The position numbers and the translations under genes were made by a program. Under the pieces are notes generated by a model. The model did no database searches. It saw only the letters and a program-made list of their open reading frames with translations, and was not told the origin of the DNA. Shown here piece after piece: positions 19,732 through 32,377 of a stretch of 49,286 nucleotides of DNA. Origin of the DNA: Laetiporus sulphureus 93-53 (lineage: Eukaryota > Basidiomycota > Agaricomycetes > Polyporales > Laetiporaceae); the NCBI RefSeq assembly GCF_001632365.1, contig NW_024468551.1, positions 281,927 to 331,212 on the forward strand, written 5' to 3'. Each line of letters opens with the position of its first letter. The first letter of the stretch is position 1.

Positions 19732-21578
19732 CTACGTTTCCATACATGTCTCGAAAAGACGCGGCGGAATCTGAGATTCCAGCACGCCAATAAAATCGTC
19801 AAGGGGTATCCATGCCATTTCAGAGACTGGCGTGCCTTCGTGCAGGACATGCACAAAGTGGTCCCCTCCTTCCGTTCGCCAAACCTAGCAATGACCGTGT
19901 CATAAAAGCCGCAACTCACACACTGAAGAGGAAGGGAAGCGACGTCGGGACCACATACCTCCATGATGATCTCTGACCCCATTGCAGGCCAGCGTAGTGG
20001 AGCTATCTTGCCGAGGCCTAAAAGGGACGCAAGACGGATCATCGTTCCGTCATGGCCAACGTAGAAAACCAGCTTGTGCGTTTCTCCGCCGACGCGGAAA
20101 CTCTTGAAGTTTCGCGCAAGCTCTATGAAGAAAACGCCTGTTTCGGAACATCAGCGCGGATGAACGTTGGGTACCGTGGGGATAGACAAAACCGCGGCAC
20201 GACCGGTGACAAGCGATGAATGGGTAGAAGACTTACCAAACGTCAGCTGGGTGTAGTTCGCAGCGCCTTCGGCGGCGTTCCAGATGTAGCTGGAGGAAGA
20301 ATAAATTAAGACCGGCTCGCGCTTTGGGTCGGACCGCGAGACGTACTTGTATTCGAAGTCGCCGATCGCAAATACCCTGGAGGCGTCTGATTCAGAAACA
20401 CAGACTCCACTTGCATTGCATGGCAAAGGGTGCCCGTTACAAGTCCGCGAGCTGAACGTGTCGAAGAAGTGGTCGTCTGTCATATGGAGACCGCAGAGCG
20501 AGATTGGGCAAAGATAAGAGCCCGGACTAAGATGTATCAAAGAGAACGGTGTGACGCACACCATGAATTCCAATCGTCGAGACCGGTGGTCCCCAGAGTC
20601 GCATCAAGCCGTGCTTGCAGCTCCGCATTCTTCTCAAGGTGATCCGTCCATGCGGGAACTGCCTGGAAGGCCGAGCGGATATCGTCCGCTTTCGGGCAGG
20701 AATAGTCTGGGGGAATAGAATCAATCTAAAAAGGCACGTGAGAACAGCCGCATCGGTTATTGAGTTCAATCACTGATCGCTGACCACAGAAGGCTGGGTC
20801 GTGACGGGGAACGTCTTGGTGGCCATTTCCCGGTCCATGCCTACCAGTAGACCACCAGCGACTTGAAATGTGCGCGTCTCAGTAGATGTTCTGATGTGGA
20901 TCTCGTGCTCATTGACGGTCTGCAAGAACCCTAACTTGTCTGCATAGACGGCCCAGAAGTCCTGCGCAGGTGGACATTGGCATGATCAGAACGAAAGGAT
21001 GATCAGTGCTGCCGACCTGTCCATGCCGAATGGCATCCTGAAGCCCTTCCAGCGTGAGCTGGCCTTGGTCACACGTTCCGTTCCAGATCTGCGAAAGAAA
21101 CGGATGCCAGGGCGGAATGGCTGTGTTATGGAAGATCTGAGCAGATCCGCCGCCGTAATTGAACTGCTGATAGTCGGAGCAAAGCCAAGGTATCGCATTC
21201 AGTTCGTTCTCATGCGGATAGAGGTTGTCCGGGGTTCTCTGAGAATATTTGTAAGCGACGAGCAGCGAAATCGCCTAGAATGCAAATGAGATGTAATACA
21301 ACGACGACATGTACCTTGTGATGACGTATAACGACATTCGTATATACCAACTCAGCATTTGATGCGTTGTCAGGGAGCATGTAATGTTTAGCGTTCACAT
21401 GGGGCGCATTGCAGTAGTTGTAGGTATTCCAAGGTAGGCTTGAAGGAGTTATGGAAGAGTTATAGACACCAGCAGCAGACGAGATGCTGTCGCAACTTGC
21501 AGAAGCCAACCAGAAAGCTAGAGCCAGAATCGGCAAGAACAAGGCCAATCGCATGTCCAGCCAAGCGCGAGACGACAT
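19732..21578 (-). CDS. Secreted histidine acid phosphatase / phytase-like enzyme
   Basis: Eight exons (21578-21315, 21238-21017, 20961-20788, 20725-20560, 20476-20347, 20289-20237, 20137-19959, 19884-19732) give 446 aa. The protein starts with a signal peptide (RLALFLPILALAFWLASASC). The catalytic loop reads RHHKRTP across the first intron, where the family consensus is RHGxRxP. The proton-donor motif VGHDGTM lies near residue 365, and the C-terminus has HVLHEGTPVSEMAWIPLD. Several N-x-S/T sites and paired cysteines fit a secreted glycoprotein that hydrolyses phosphomonoesters. ATG 21,554 is a possible shorter start placing the signal peptide first. The glycine-to-histidine change in the loop may affect substrate choice. 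Confidence 0.88.
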
Positions 21579-23891
21579 TGCAGGAAGGGAGGAAAGAGAT
21601 ACACCATGCATCCAGGGCATTTGAGACGGACAAGCCCTGCCGTGACGAACGTGCGATCCAGCTTCCTTTGAGAAGAATGCTCAGAAGTCTTGCGGTTTAC
21701 CAGATTAGCGATACACTCGTGAAAAAGCCATGTGGAACGCAGGACGACGGAGCCGCTACTCTGATGAAATGCAGGTAGAAAGGCAAATCGGAAGCCATGT
21801 TATTGAATCTTGATTGTGCTGAAGGACAACGGGCGACTTGCGACAATTCGACATTAACGTTGAACATTCTCCTCCGCCACCGTACCAGGTCACCTGACAC
21901 CAACCTGTGAACTCAAGCATTTACTCCCAAGCTCTTCCAGGTTACTCCAGGACTCGGCACACCATGTCTCAGGCAAGCCCATCGACTGCCTTTCGCCGAA
22001 GCTGAATATTGAATTGTCAGTGACCTCCGCTACCGCAAAGGCTTGGCCATGATCTCATAACTTCTAATCGCGAGTCAATGCAGGTCCGTCTTGCTCTTGG
22101 TGTTTTCCAAAAGATGGTTCTTGTCAACATATTGTGCGGATGTTCGCTATCTTGTTCGGTCTTGCCTGCTGTCAATGGGTTCACAACTTCCGCAATTTGC
22201 TGTCGTAGCAAGACTTCGCTGTAGTGACTATTGCCACGTGAATGTAGTCTTTCTGCATCGCTGCAAGTTGACTTTACTCCGTGGCGTAGTTATCTCAGAC
22301 TCATGGCTACTTACACTGTAGTCGGGATAAAGACTGGATGATCATCTCGTTGGCTGTCTATGCTATTCCGAAGAGCACTCTAGTGTATTCATATCGATTG
22401 CTTCCGGGCTCAAGAACCCGAGGCTATGCACTATTAGATCATTCAAGTTTGGCATGCTCGCTAGAGTACTCCGCAACGTTTATTTGTGAGTCTCTCTTTT
22501 ACGTCACGCCATTTTCGATTTGAACGTATTCCCTAGTTTTCTTTGACATCTAATAAGCAGGGCTCTGTCTATACCGTGAGCTCTGAGGCGTCCTCGATTA
22601 CGCACACTCGAGGTTGGAGCGGTCCAAGAAATATCCGCAGGCGCCTACTTGGCTATTTGAACAATAGCTTCGTCGCCTGTCAAAATTAATGCTAGCTACG
22701 GAAATTGGCAATGTCCATGGTTACCAAGTGGCCCCTTATCTATGCAGCTCCTCGGAGCACGACCTTACGCATTAGGCATGGAATTGTGGCCGCGGCTTGA
22801 GCGCAAACTCCTTCGCGTATCCCCCATTTCTTCTTGTAGACGGCATGGAAGGATGCTTGGCTTTGGGAATCAAGCGCGAATGCGTTAAGCAAGTCGAGGC
22901 GGGTCCTCTGTAGCAATGCGCAGCTGTATGATGAAACGCCGTGTCTCCCACAGTGTACAGATGCGGGCCATCATCGTCCAATTGTCGCGCATTCTCCCGT
23001 GTCGATGAGAGTCCGTTTGGCCCGGGAACGCAGCCAGCCTCTCACAACGTGCCCTTTAGAGGCGAGTAAACTCTCATCTATTCGGATGCAGATGATGACT
23101 GCTATCCGTCATGAGCTTAGATAACAACTCCTTTCTGCATGACACAAATACGCCAAGCTGGGATATTTAATAGAAGCAACAGGGATGACGCTTCTCCGCC
23201 ATGCCCGGCGTCGTAGCTTCGAATTGCCTTGTAGGAAAAACCTCGTTTTAGTCAGGTGATGTTCATCTAACTCTCCATAGCTGCAGGACCCCGGGGAACC
23301 GGTGTCTCGATACCGAATCGAGTCGTATGCAGATAGAATAGTTGTGAACCGACCACGAAATGGGGACCGTGCAGAAGATGGGCAACGGCGACCACTCACT
23401 GGATGAGCGCTATACCGGTACGCCGGGATATCACATGTCCGATCGCAAACCATCGTTCATTCACACACACCCGTCTAAACGTATGCCGTTGATGACCTGC
23501 GCAAGGCTCAGGGTCGGATTACCATGTAAATGAACATGAACAAATGCAACTACCTTGCGGAGTTTCTGGATCTCTATCTTTGACTCGCATATAATTCTTC
23601 GTTATAGACGAGACGCCAAAATGATCAGTGATCATGACCTAGCCACATATCTCAGTGTGCATGCACGATCTCGTTGCTTGCCATTCCAACTCAACCGAGT
23701 GCTTTCCTCTTACTGAAATCGGCTCTCAATCCAGAAATGAATATAGCGCAACAATTAGTTCTAGCAGGAGACATTTCCGCCAGCGAACCGCAAAGAATTG
23801 TAAGTATTTGAGCGAATTCGACTCGGATTAGTTTTCATGCCATGGATACGATTAGTGAGTGCGTTAATTGAAAGCAAAGACCGCCGAGACT
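21579..23891. other. Gene-poor 2.3-kb interval
   Basis: Only short ORFs are present on either strand, none longer than about 115 codons and none with recognisable motifs. No repeats were noticed. It should include the promoter of the acid phosphatase gene at its left end. Confidence 0.45.
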
Positions 23892-24272
23892 TTACGGGCC
23901 GCCTGCAGGGTCTGCTATGTCCGACGTTTGGTCGAGTAATTGCCGCACTTGCTCACGAGCAAAGCGGTGGCTCTTTACCAGATCGCGGACGTCCTTCCAT
24001 CGAGTAGCCGCTGCATCATTCTCAGGCGTTGGCCATATCCAACTCATGGCTCATCAGAAAATTTGCAATAGGACATCGGTAACCTTCATCTCCTGATCTT
24101 CTAGTGCATTTCGGAACATTGCGAAAGAAGCATCTCGGATATCAAGAAGAGAAGTCAAGAAGGGCATGCTTTCTTTCCACGTTTGCCCAGAAAGATCACT
24201 GCCACTAAGCGGAAATCTGGTCGTTAATCTCATGAGATATCTGGAGACATCTGCGATGTGTTTACCTAATTA
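23892..24272 (-). pseudogene. Broken unrecognised coding remnant
   Basis: On the minus strand a frame runs from about 24,270 to 24,057 (includes HIADVSRYLMRLTTRFPL and FLTSLLDIRDASFAMFRNAL). It hits two consecutive TGA codons at 24,056-24,051, then continues open in the same frame to a TAA at 23,892 (WIWPTPENDAAATRWKDV, SHRFAREQVRQLLDQ). Composition and continuity across the stops suggest a gene disabled by nonsense changes, or two exons whose junction I cannot see. I recognise no family. Its 5' part would lie under the promoter of the P450. Confidence 0.45.
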
Positions 24273-24465
24273 TTCGTGAGTGAAAGCTCTGCTCCGCCCC
24301 TTCTTTCGGAACACCTTGGCTAATAACAGGGTGTGCGTTTCTAACGCTCCATCTTACTCTCTGATGAAGAATTCCGCGTTGACTGTCTTCGGCTGGAGCA
24401 CGATGCTGGCATAGGTCTGACCTTAGAAGGGAGAAACCACGTTCAAATGCATTGTCGCCCGACAA

Positions 24466-24472
24466 TATAAAG
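24466..24472 (+). promoter_or_regulatory. TATA box of the P450 gene
   Basis: TATAAAG lies 54 bp upstream of the ATG at 24,527 in a GC-richer context, a normal position for a fungal core promoter with a short 5' leader. Confidence 0.5.
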
Positions 24473-24526
24473 CGAAGCGGGGGGAGGGGGTTGTCTGAGC
24501 AATTGGGCACTCCCAGTCTTCTAGCA

Positions 24527-26726
24527 ATGGCCGTCGTTGATGCCACCATCCTCTTCCTCTTCCTTGCCATTGGCATCGTCGTGCATGCTCTCTTGAAGCA
24601 CAAAAGGCTACCTCTTCCTCCGGGCCCCCGTGGCTTACCGCTGTTGGGTAACATCTACGATGTTCCGACGAGTAAGGAGTGGCTCGCGTATGAACAATGG
24701 GGTCGTGACCAAGGTGCGAATATTTCGTTGCCTGCTTGATTGATGTGCAACGTTGCTGATGAGAAGTAGGCTCTGATGTGGTGTACCTCAATCTCTGTGG
24801 CAACTCAGTTGTCATTGTCAACTCCATCGAGGCAGCATATGAGCTCTTCGAAAGGAGGTCATCTCTCTACTCTGATAGGCGAGTCTATTTTGCCAATGTA
24901 CTGCGCAGCGCACTCACGTTCCTCCATAGACCCCGTATGACGATGCTCAACGACTTGTCAGTGCCAAAACCATTCTCTCTATGTCTCAAGTGCTAACTCG
25001 TCGAGCAGAGTTGGATGTGATTGGCACTTCGTGTTCATGGGCTATGGCGATCGATGGAGAGAACGGCGGAGGGTTTTTCATCAGCATTTCCATCTCACCG
25101 CTGCATTACAATACCGTCCGAGAGCTCTCAAGGGTGCAAGGACTCTTCTTCGACGTCTTCTTGAGAACCCGGATGATTTCATGATCCACCTTCGTCAGTA
25201 AGTCTCACCTTCAGCTTCTATGCAGCGTTGGACTGAGGCAATCTGGTGTATAGTATGGCTGGAGCATTGATCGTCGGCGTTGCTTATGGATTGGAGGTGC
25301 AACCTCAAAATGACCCGTATGTCGCAACCGCAGAAAAAGCTCTTCACGCGATGGCCATGGCTGGAAATGCAGGATCCTATCTAGTTGATTCGGTCCCGTT
25401 TCGTACGTTCAGTCTTGGATGACGTTTCAAAGCGAACGACTAATCTTCTTATTTATCCAGTAAAATACATACCAGAGTGGTTCCCAGGGGCTAAATTCAA
25501 GCTGAAGGCCAAAGAGTGGCGAAAATCCACTACTGCGATGGTTGAAGTGCCTTTCAAAGCTGTGAAGAAGGCTATTGTAAGTTTATGATTACGGAACTTT
25601 CTCGTCACTCACCCGGATCGTGGCCAGTCCGATGGAATTGCCGCTCCATCAATGATCTTGTCCCTCCTCAGCGGATTAGACGACGCGGAAGATAACTCGG
25701 ATATGGAGAGCTTGTACAGTGGCGTCGCCGCAGCTGCTTATACAGGCAAGTTCTCGCATCGCTCGATGACTACCGTTGCTCATTTGATGACATGCTTGTA
25801 GGCGGCTCGGACACGGTTAGTCGGAGAGATCCGTTATATATATATCATCGTACTGACTTGCAATGAATAGACTGTCTCAGCACTGGGATCATTCCTCCTC
25901 GCTATGCTCCTCTATCCCGACGTCCAACGAAAGGCGCAACAGGAGATTGATCGTGTGACCGGCGGTGGTCGCCTGCCTGACTTCACGGATGAGAGCTCAC
26001 TCCCATACGTGACCGCTATCATGCGTGAGGTACTCAGGTATGCCGTGTGCTCAGTCTACTATCCCCACAACGTTCTGATCTCTTGCTAGGTGGCGCCCGG
26101 TGACACCCCTAGGTGAGTTGCGGTGGAATTACTGCAACCGGACTAGCTGACCAGTATTTCAGCTGTGCCTCACCGGCTGACATCTGAAGATGAATTCAGA
26201 GGATATCGGTTGCCTGCGGGCTCTGTAGTCGTGGGAAATTCATGGTTAGCATGCTAGTTTTCCAGTTTCAATCGGGATCTCACGAGAACGCCTCACGTTA
26301 GGGCTATGCTGCGCGACGAGCGAATATTTCCTGATCCAGATATCTTTCGTCCGGAGCGTTTTCTCCTTGCCGATGGTCGCCTGAATACAGAGATGAAAGA
26401 CGCTGAGGCGCCCGCTTTCGGATTCGGGAGACGAGTCTGCCCTGGTCGCCATCTGGCGTACGCATCCTTATGGATCTCAATCGCTTCGATATTGTCTACA
26501 CTCGATATATACAAGCTTAAAGACGAGCGGGGAAAATACATCGAACCAAGTGGCGAGTATACCACCGGGCTCGTAACGTGAGTGACAACCGCTTCCGTGG
26601 CATTACCCCCGTAGACACGTTCGCTGATTTGCTGTCAGATACCCCTTGCCGTTCAAGTGCGGCTTCCGACCACGTTCGCAGGAGATCGAAGTTATGGTCC
26701 GCTCTACCGCAGATGACTTTGAGTAG
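24527..26726 (+). CDS. Cytochrome P450 monooxygenase, CYP64-like
   Basis: Thirteen exons sum to 514 aa. An N-terminal membrane anchor (VVDATILFLFLAIGIVV) is followed by the hinge LPLPPGPRGLPLLGN. The C-helix contains GDRWRERRRVFHQHF. The oxygen-activation I-helix motif is AAYTGGSDT. The ExxR motif is EVLRWRP, PERF is present, and the heme-binding loop is FGFGRRVCPGRHLA with the ligand cysteine. All core residues are present, so it should be an active, ER-bound monooxygenase needing a P450 reductase. It resembles the O-methylsterigmatocystin oxidoreductase-type P450s expanded in basidiomycetes; the substrate is unknown. Two introns (24879-24929 and 25746-25801) start with GC. Exon 8 is only 14 nt (25802-25815). 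It has no biosynthetic neighbours. Confidence 0.95.
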
Positions 26727-26837
26727 TCACTGACAATGCTTCGGTACTTCTCCATATGTATATGTACGACGCTAATACACATGAGATTACCTGCGTCTGT
26801 AACGGATAGTTGCATCAGCTGTGCTAATGATGAACGT

Positions 26838-28763
26838 TTAACTTGTGTATTGGTGAGAATCCGACGCTGCGGATTCGTCGCTGCAGGTGTTCTCCCCGAA
26901 GCACCAAAGTTTCACAGATGCGTCGACCGTCATAGGCTGCGGACGTCTGCGACTGATCTTGACTACGCTGTTTCTCCGGTTTATCGCAGTCTGTACATCA
27001 GCCACCTGTTCATCATCCGGATCGCCATCTACATCCTCATCCGAACTTGAAGGGGAAGACTCTAAGCCGCCGTCCGCGTTAGATGATATTCGATCGAAGT
27101 GTCTCGAACCTGACACCGACAGAAGCATCGGGCGCAGCGGATGGAAGGCCACCGAACCTATGGCATCTGACAAGCCGACATCAGATGCGGTACTCAACCT
27201 TCGGAAGGAAGATTGTCTGATGAGGAGGATGCGCTCACCCTCATGTGCTTCATATTGCAGCGCCGAGTGTGTCGATGCAACAGCATGAACTTCGTCCGAG
27301 CCAGAAGCTGTATCACCTGTTAGGATGTCGAAGATAGATATTCTCCCGCGCTGATTGAATGTGTGAGCGATGACGAATGCGCAGTGAGACAGTGCCTTAA
27401 TTGACCTGATCTCCGGCTGCTAGAATTTGACCGCCGATATCAATGTCAAACCTCAATTTCTGATTCGTCGGGACCGCATCATTGACTTCCTTTCCACCGG
27501 TATCCATGCTACCAGTAAAAGAGTCCTTGAGAAAGATATTCACAGGCATGCTGACATCGCTTCTGAGATCCCATGCATAGATGGCATCATGGCGCCGAAA
27601 TGAAGCATACAAGAGGTACGGCCGGCTTGGATTGAACATTAACTGCATGTATGCCGTTGAAGCTAAACTTCGAGCGACAGGATCTTCGAAGCTCACCTGG
27701 GTGACACTTGCTCGAATGCCGGTTGACGGACCATGGGAATGAGATTCAGTCCCAACGAACATGACGGGAGTCTCCCCAGTCGCTTCGGAGAACAACGCGA
27801 TGTTTGGAGAAGAGGGTGTTGATGGATTAAGTGAGCCTGCTGCGTAGATCCCGGAAGCTGCATCGCGTGAGAACGCCAACGCTGATATAATACCTGAGGA
27901 ACCTCAGCCTCGAGATTGTGCCATGAATCGAATGCCAATTGACCTTTGAGGCCATCACGGCTTTTCTTCGATGGACTCGTGTGCAGGCGAGTCCCTTCTC
28001 CGGGAGATTGGACGTCAAATATCTCTATAGCATCCTCGAATCCACAATAGAGCCTACATGCAACCAGCTTTGAGATCAACAGACACGATTCCAAAAAGTT
28101 TAGCGAGAACATACTTGTCCATTGACATATTGAATGCGAGACTATGCGGAGCAATGAATCGTTCACGGTGGTCAACTATTTTATAAGATGCTCGTAACTG
28201 GACGTTGCGTGGAGTCAGTTGTTAGCTAACTAAGGAAGAGGCCTTGACGGAGTCGTCAGAAAAGGCAGAGGTGTATGAACTGACCCGACCATCGCTGCCA
28301 TCCAGAAGCTTGACGGGACATTCGCGTACGGAGGCGATGAAGCAAAAAGAAGCAGGATCGCGCAAAGTAGCGGTAGGGAACCACTCAAAGTCTAATATTG
28401 GGGATGGTTGTTTGATGAGACGTTCAAATTGATTGGGTGTACCGGGCATTTCAGATAAGTCATGAGGTCTGCTCAGAATAGAATGAGTGCATCTGTCATT
28501 CCGATATAGGATATTTTTACAGATAGACATGTTGAAATGATTGATTTTCGCATTGAGCTAATGCAGCGGTACCGTCTGAACACCTGATAGCCGAATCATT
28601 CATATCGTGAGATTTTGTTTCACTCATGTTCTGGCCAGACGAACCATTTGGCTGCACGAGCAAAGTTCGAGGGATCGCTTTCACTCTGTAACAAATGAGT
28701 TGTCCAAATCAAATCGGGCCTCCTAGAGTGATCGTATACTGGTGGCGTCCAAACGTTGCTCAT
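26838..28763 (-). CDS. WRAP53: WRAP53/TCAB1 (WDR79) family WD40 protein
   Basis: Nine exons (28763-28645, 28583-28521, 28468-28285, 28197-28115, 28053-27944, 27893-27697, 27642-27406, 27350-27239, 27166-26838) give 477 aa. Family marks in order are NFARAAKWCSDGTAAL, SPILDFEWFPTATL, RECPVKLLDGSDGR, SYKIVDHRERFIAPHSLAF, LYCGFEDAIEIFDV, SALAFSRD, FNPSRPYLLYASFRRHDAI and GSVAFHPLRPMLLSVSGSRH. Animal members bind CAB-box RNAs (scaRNAs, telomerase RNA) and bring them to Cajal bodies; in a fungus a role in small nuclear RNP biogenesis is the inference. The loop before the last strand is extended with an acidic/serine-rich insert (residues about 385-440). The gene converges on the P450, with 111 bp between stop codons. 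Confidence 0.9.
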
Positions 28764-30619
28764 TTGAGTCCTTGATACCTGGCTAGTGACGGTCAGACAG
28801 GCCGTGCCTTGTTGCAAGTAATGAATTCTGGATGATAGTCGATGGTCTGATGTATTTTTTTTTAAAAATGAGCGCTGCGATCTGCGCAGACCGTGTGGCC
28901 GACCTACATCGACACTTGACGTCTCGACACAGGCGTCCTTGGCAACAGACAATACTTCACGCAGGATAGACTGTCACAGGCCTGGTGACAGCTGTTATTG
29001 CCGATGGGGACTGGAGCGTTTAAGATAGAAAGATGTATAGAGTTAGTAAGAGGTGTGATTGGCGCCATCACTACCACTTGTCTTTGATCGGACGGGTTGA
29101 CTCTAGATCTGAATGCTGACTGAAGACTTTTTACGCGTCGATACCCTTTTCTTGAAAGTCAGACTTTGTTAGAGATACTCAGTGCGTCGACTCTGCGATC
29201 GTCCAACGCGCTGCCTCGGTAAAATCATCACTTTGCAGTGCTTATCCTCGGGCGCGATGCGCAAACGTTCATCTTTATAGATGTAGGTGGTTAGTATGTA
29301 CGGTGTATGGCTCTCATGGACTGGAGCGTGACATCCGACGGTAAATGTCAATATCCTCATCGACGCCCTGGCCGCGCAAGCGTAAAGAGACGGAGCAGCG
29401 AGATCTGTTCCGCCGAGAAACGTGCCACCGTGTTTGCTGCCTGACCGTTGGACTGCTACGTTCTCAACCGAAACGGCATAATGCGCTTTGTTCGCAATCC
29501 CTGGAATATCCTGGATTGCATTGCTGGTCTTTCTCCTTGGTATCCGTCCTGTAGCACAGTTTCATGCTCGATAATCATTGAACATATCGCTTAGCATTAC
29601 CCAGTCTTCTTCCGATATATATATATATATATATATATACTATATATATATCTGACATTTCGACAGGCGCATCCTCGTTTTGAACAGACAGCATTCCCTG
29701 TGACTAACAACGTTATGTGCCGCGTCTGACCGTTCTCACCGGCGGAACAGTATGATCATTTCGCTTTTGGGAAGAACGACGGCAGCGGGGAGTTATCACG
29801 CCTATTTGCTTCGTTATTGCAACCTTTGATAGCGAAATTTGGAGATGGTGATTTGACGTCGAGGAGTGCTCGATACGATAAACATGTGTGCCAGCTTCTA
29901 CAACACTATCGCAATCAGACGTACGAGCAGTGAGCACTGAGTACCGAATGTGATCGCACTATTCTAAACATTGACTGGTCTTTCTAACCGCAGGAGACGC
30001 GCCTGACTACGTCTGAGCGCATAAAGTGAACTCCTTGTTTCATCGTTTAGTACTGTATGGGATGGTTGTTAATCAATATTTGTGTGTAATTATATTCGAC
30101 AAAAGCTGCATCATACAGGACGTACGCAAGCACACATATCGCGAGGAAAGCAATGACCATCCACAATCAAAGACGCCCTCAGATCCGTACAAGCCCGTCC
30201 CTTTGAAGATGGTAACAAGGTATGGTGCCGAACGAGCGATGTCAACGCCGACACGTCTTGCGACGGTCGTGCTCATCTCGCTGCTGAGGTTTCGTCATGG
30301 ACGTTTTGATTAGTGGAAGAATCTGAGGTTCCTCTGCCTCAGGGCGGGCCTTATGTATTTTTTCGGGGGCGTGAGAATGGCACGGAGGCCTGCCCTCATG
30401 CACAGGCGCCCGCACCGCATCATCGTCCGTCCTCACAGTGCACACTATTCCAGCTTGATACTTTCGCAATCCGGTCTCACAACCAACGACGTTCCTTTGC
30501 ACTCATTGCTACACGCTTACAGACAATGGACGCTGGATGTTCGACCCATCTTTTTCGAAACTTATAACTCGCTCAACTCTTTCTCGACTGGTCTAGTGGC
30601 GCCCAGTTTCATAAAAGCT
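28764..30619. other. Intergenic region between divergent genes
   Basis: This 1.9-kb stretch lies between the start codons of the WRAP53-like gene (-) and the F-box gene (+). An upstream in-frame extension of the WRAP53-like ORF runs to 28,952 but lacks family character, so I used the ATG at 28,763. Other ORFs are short. It contains the AT microsatellite listed separately. Confidence 0.45.
29615..29651. repeat. AT-dinucleotide microsatellite
   Basis: Alternating AT over 37 bp, interrupted by a single C at 29,640. It is a simple-sequence repeat, likely length-polymorphic between isolates. Confidence 0.95.
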
Positions 30620-32377
30620 ATGGACGAAATCTCCCCGAGGTCGCTGTCCAGCATCGATGATGATACGTTAATTATTATCTTCAGTTTCCTGCCGGTGCAA
30701 TCGGTGCTCGCGATAAGACAGGTATGTTTAAAAGAGGATCAAAAGCGGCGCTGGGAAGTAACGGAGCAACAGACTTCAAGACGCATGGTGGCGATCTCAC
30801 ACACCCATGCAATTTGGCACAGCGCATATGTCCGTGAAATACTTCTTGCTGGCCTGCCCTTCCCGCATCGCGAGCTTGCAGTGATGGACGCTTCTGAGCT
30901 GGAACACTGCGTCTGCCGGGCGATACGAATTGGTCGATTCTGGCTCGATCCCCTCGCACAGCCGCGTGACATAACTGACTTCCAAGCAAGCTCTGGCACG
31001 GGAGTGTCGAAACTCTGCTTCCTCCCTGGTTACGGAGGCAGACGTATCGCGACCGTCACCAAGGGAATCTGGTCGGTCATAGCATGTTGGGAGGTGTCCT
31101 TGGGCAAGAACCCTCCTCAATCCGCTAGCATTCGCAAGGTGGCGGAATGGTGCCCAAAGGGCATGATATTTACTGGGTTTGTTGTCAACACTGATGCTCA
31201 CGCTGACGCCGTCGCGGCCACATCTGTCACCGGTGGAAGGTCCGTCCGTTATAGCTCAGATGTTGCTTGTGATCTGGCGCCTCATTCGAACGATCAGCGA
31301 ACAATGCATTGAGATCCTCTGCATTTCCGACGACCGAGCGGACGATGGGCCTGCTACGATCAAATGTGTTCGGACGATACGTACATCTTTCCGGCCTATT
31401 GCACTTGAAGGCGACATGATTGCGTATAGCGACGATTCTTCCGAGACGAGGATCATGGATCTAAGGAGCGGTGCTCTTGCCATTCTTCGCTCGGCGGAAG
31501 AACCTGTCGATCAGCGATTTCAGGTCAGTTTCCATCTCACTCAACCGGGGATTGTCTGCTGATCATATATCTACTGTCGGTCAACCTGCAGTATAACAGA
31601 TGTTTGCAGGTTGTTTTTGCTTATCGGAGCATCCTGGTAGTTCGCGCTCGTTCGGTTGAGCTTTTCGAGATGCCGGTCCTGCGTTCGAATTCCGAAACGT
31701 TTTCGTATCATCCTCTGGCGAACCACTCATTCGGGTGGATAGATGGTGTTTCCGTTAAAGTGCAAGCTTGCCCTTCTGATGTCGACTCTGGTCCGATCGA
31801 GCCATTATCTATCTTGTTGAGAGCGGAAAGCGACGATCCCTGGACATCAGATGTCCATACCTTGGATTTGTACACTCTAGAGCCCAACCCGCAATACATA
31901 GAAGATCTGCGCATTCTCCCCGTAGACGGTGCACAGGACGCTACTCCACCTTCGCTGTCGATCGATAGAACCATCGGCCGCTCGCCCTATCTGTTCCCGC
32001 CGATGCATTCAAAGCTTTCCTCGCCGTCCGTCCGTGGCATCTTGCGCTGTACGGACATCATTCTGGGCCCATATGGGACGGCTGTTTGGATTCAGCCTCG
32101 CCCTGCACACAGCGCCGATCTCACCACATTAGACGTTCACGCGTCCGAGACACAGGCTCCAAACACCGCAATGAAGGCAACAGAGACACTAGCTGGGGCA
32201 GTTTTCGCAGGTCTGCTGCAGCGGGCTCATCCAGACATTGACCTCCGGGCGAGGACACTATGGGCGCAGTTACCTGGAGCCAGCCATTGGACGTCTTTGG
32301 ATTATGTCGAAGAGTTGGGGCTTCTTGCCATAGGCTCGTCCGATGGGAGGGTGACTGTGCTGGAGCTAGGTTTGTAG
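30620..32377 (+). CDS. F-box protein with beta-propeller-like C-terminal region
   Basis: Four exons (30620-30721, 30773-31239, 31298-31523, 31610-32377) give 520 aa. The F-box sits at about residues 8-50 (DDDTLIIIFSFLPVQSVLAI, then RRMVAISHTHAIWHSA). The rest has repeating beta-strand signatures such as IEILCISDD, RPIALEGDMIAYSDD, ETRIMDLRSGAL and a last blade ELGLLAIGSSDGRVTVLEL, as in agaricomycete F-box/propeller proteins. The intron at 31,240-31,297 uses an unusual GTCCGT donor but is the only choice that keeps the family frame. The start at 30,620 was chosen because the longer upstream ORF has no domain character. Predicted role: SCF adaptor; target unknown. Confidence 0.85.

Noticed and set aside
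31240..31297. Frameshift in the F-box/propeller gene
   Set aside because: A 58-nt intron with a GTCCGT donor and gatcag acceptor restores one continuous family-like frame (SVTGG to SEQCIEILC).
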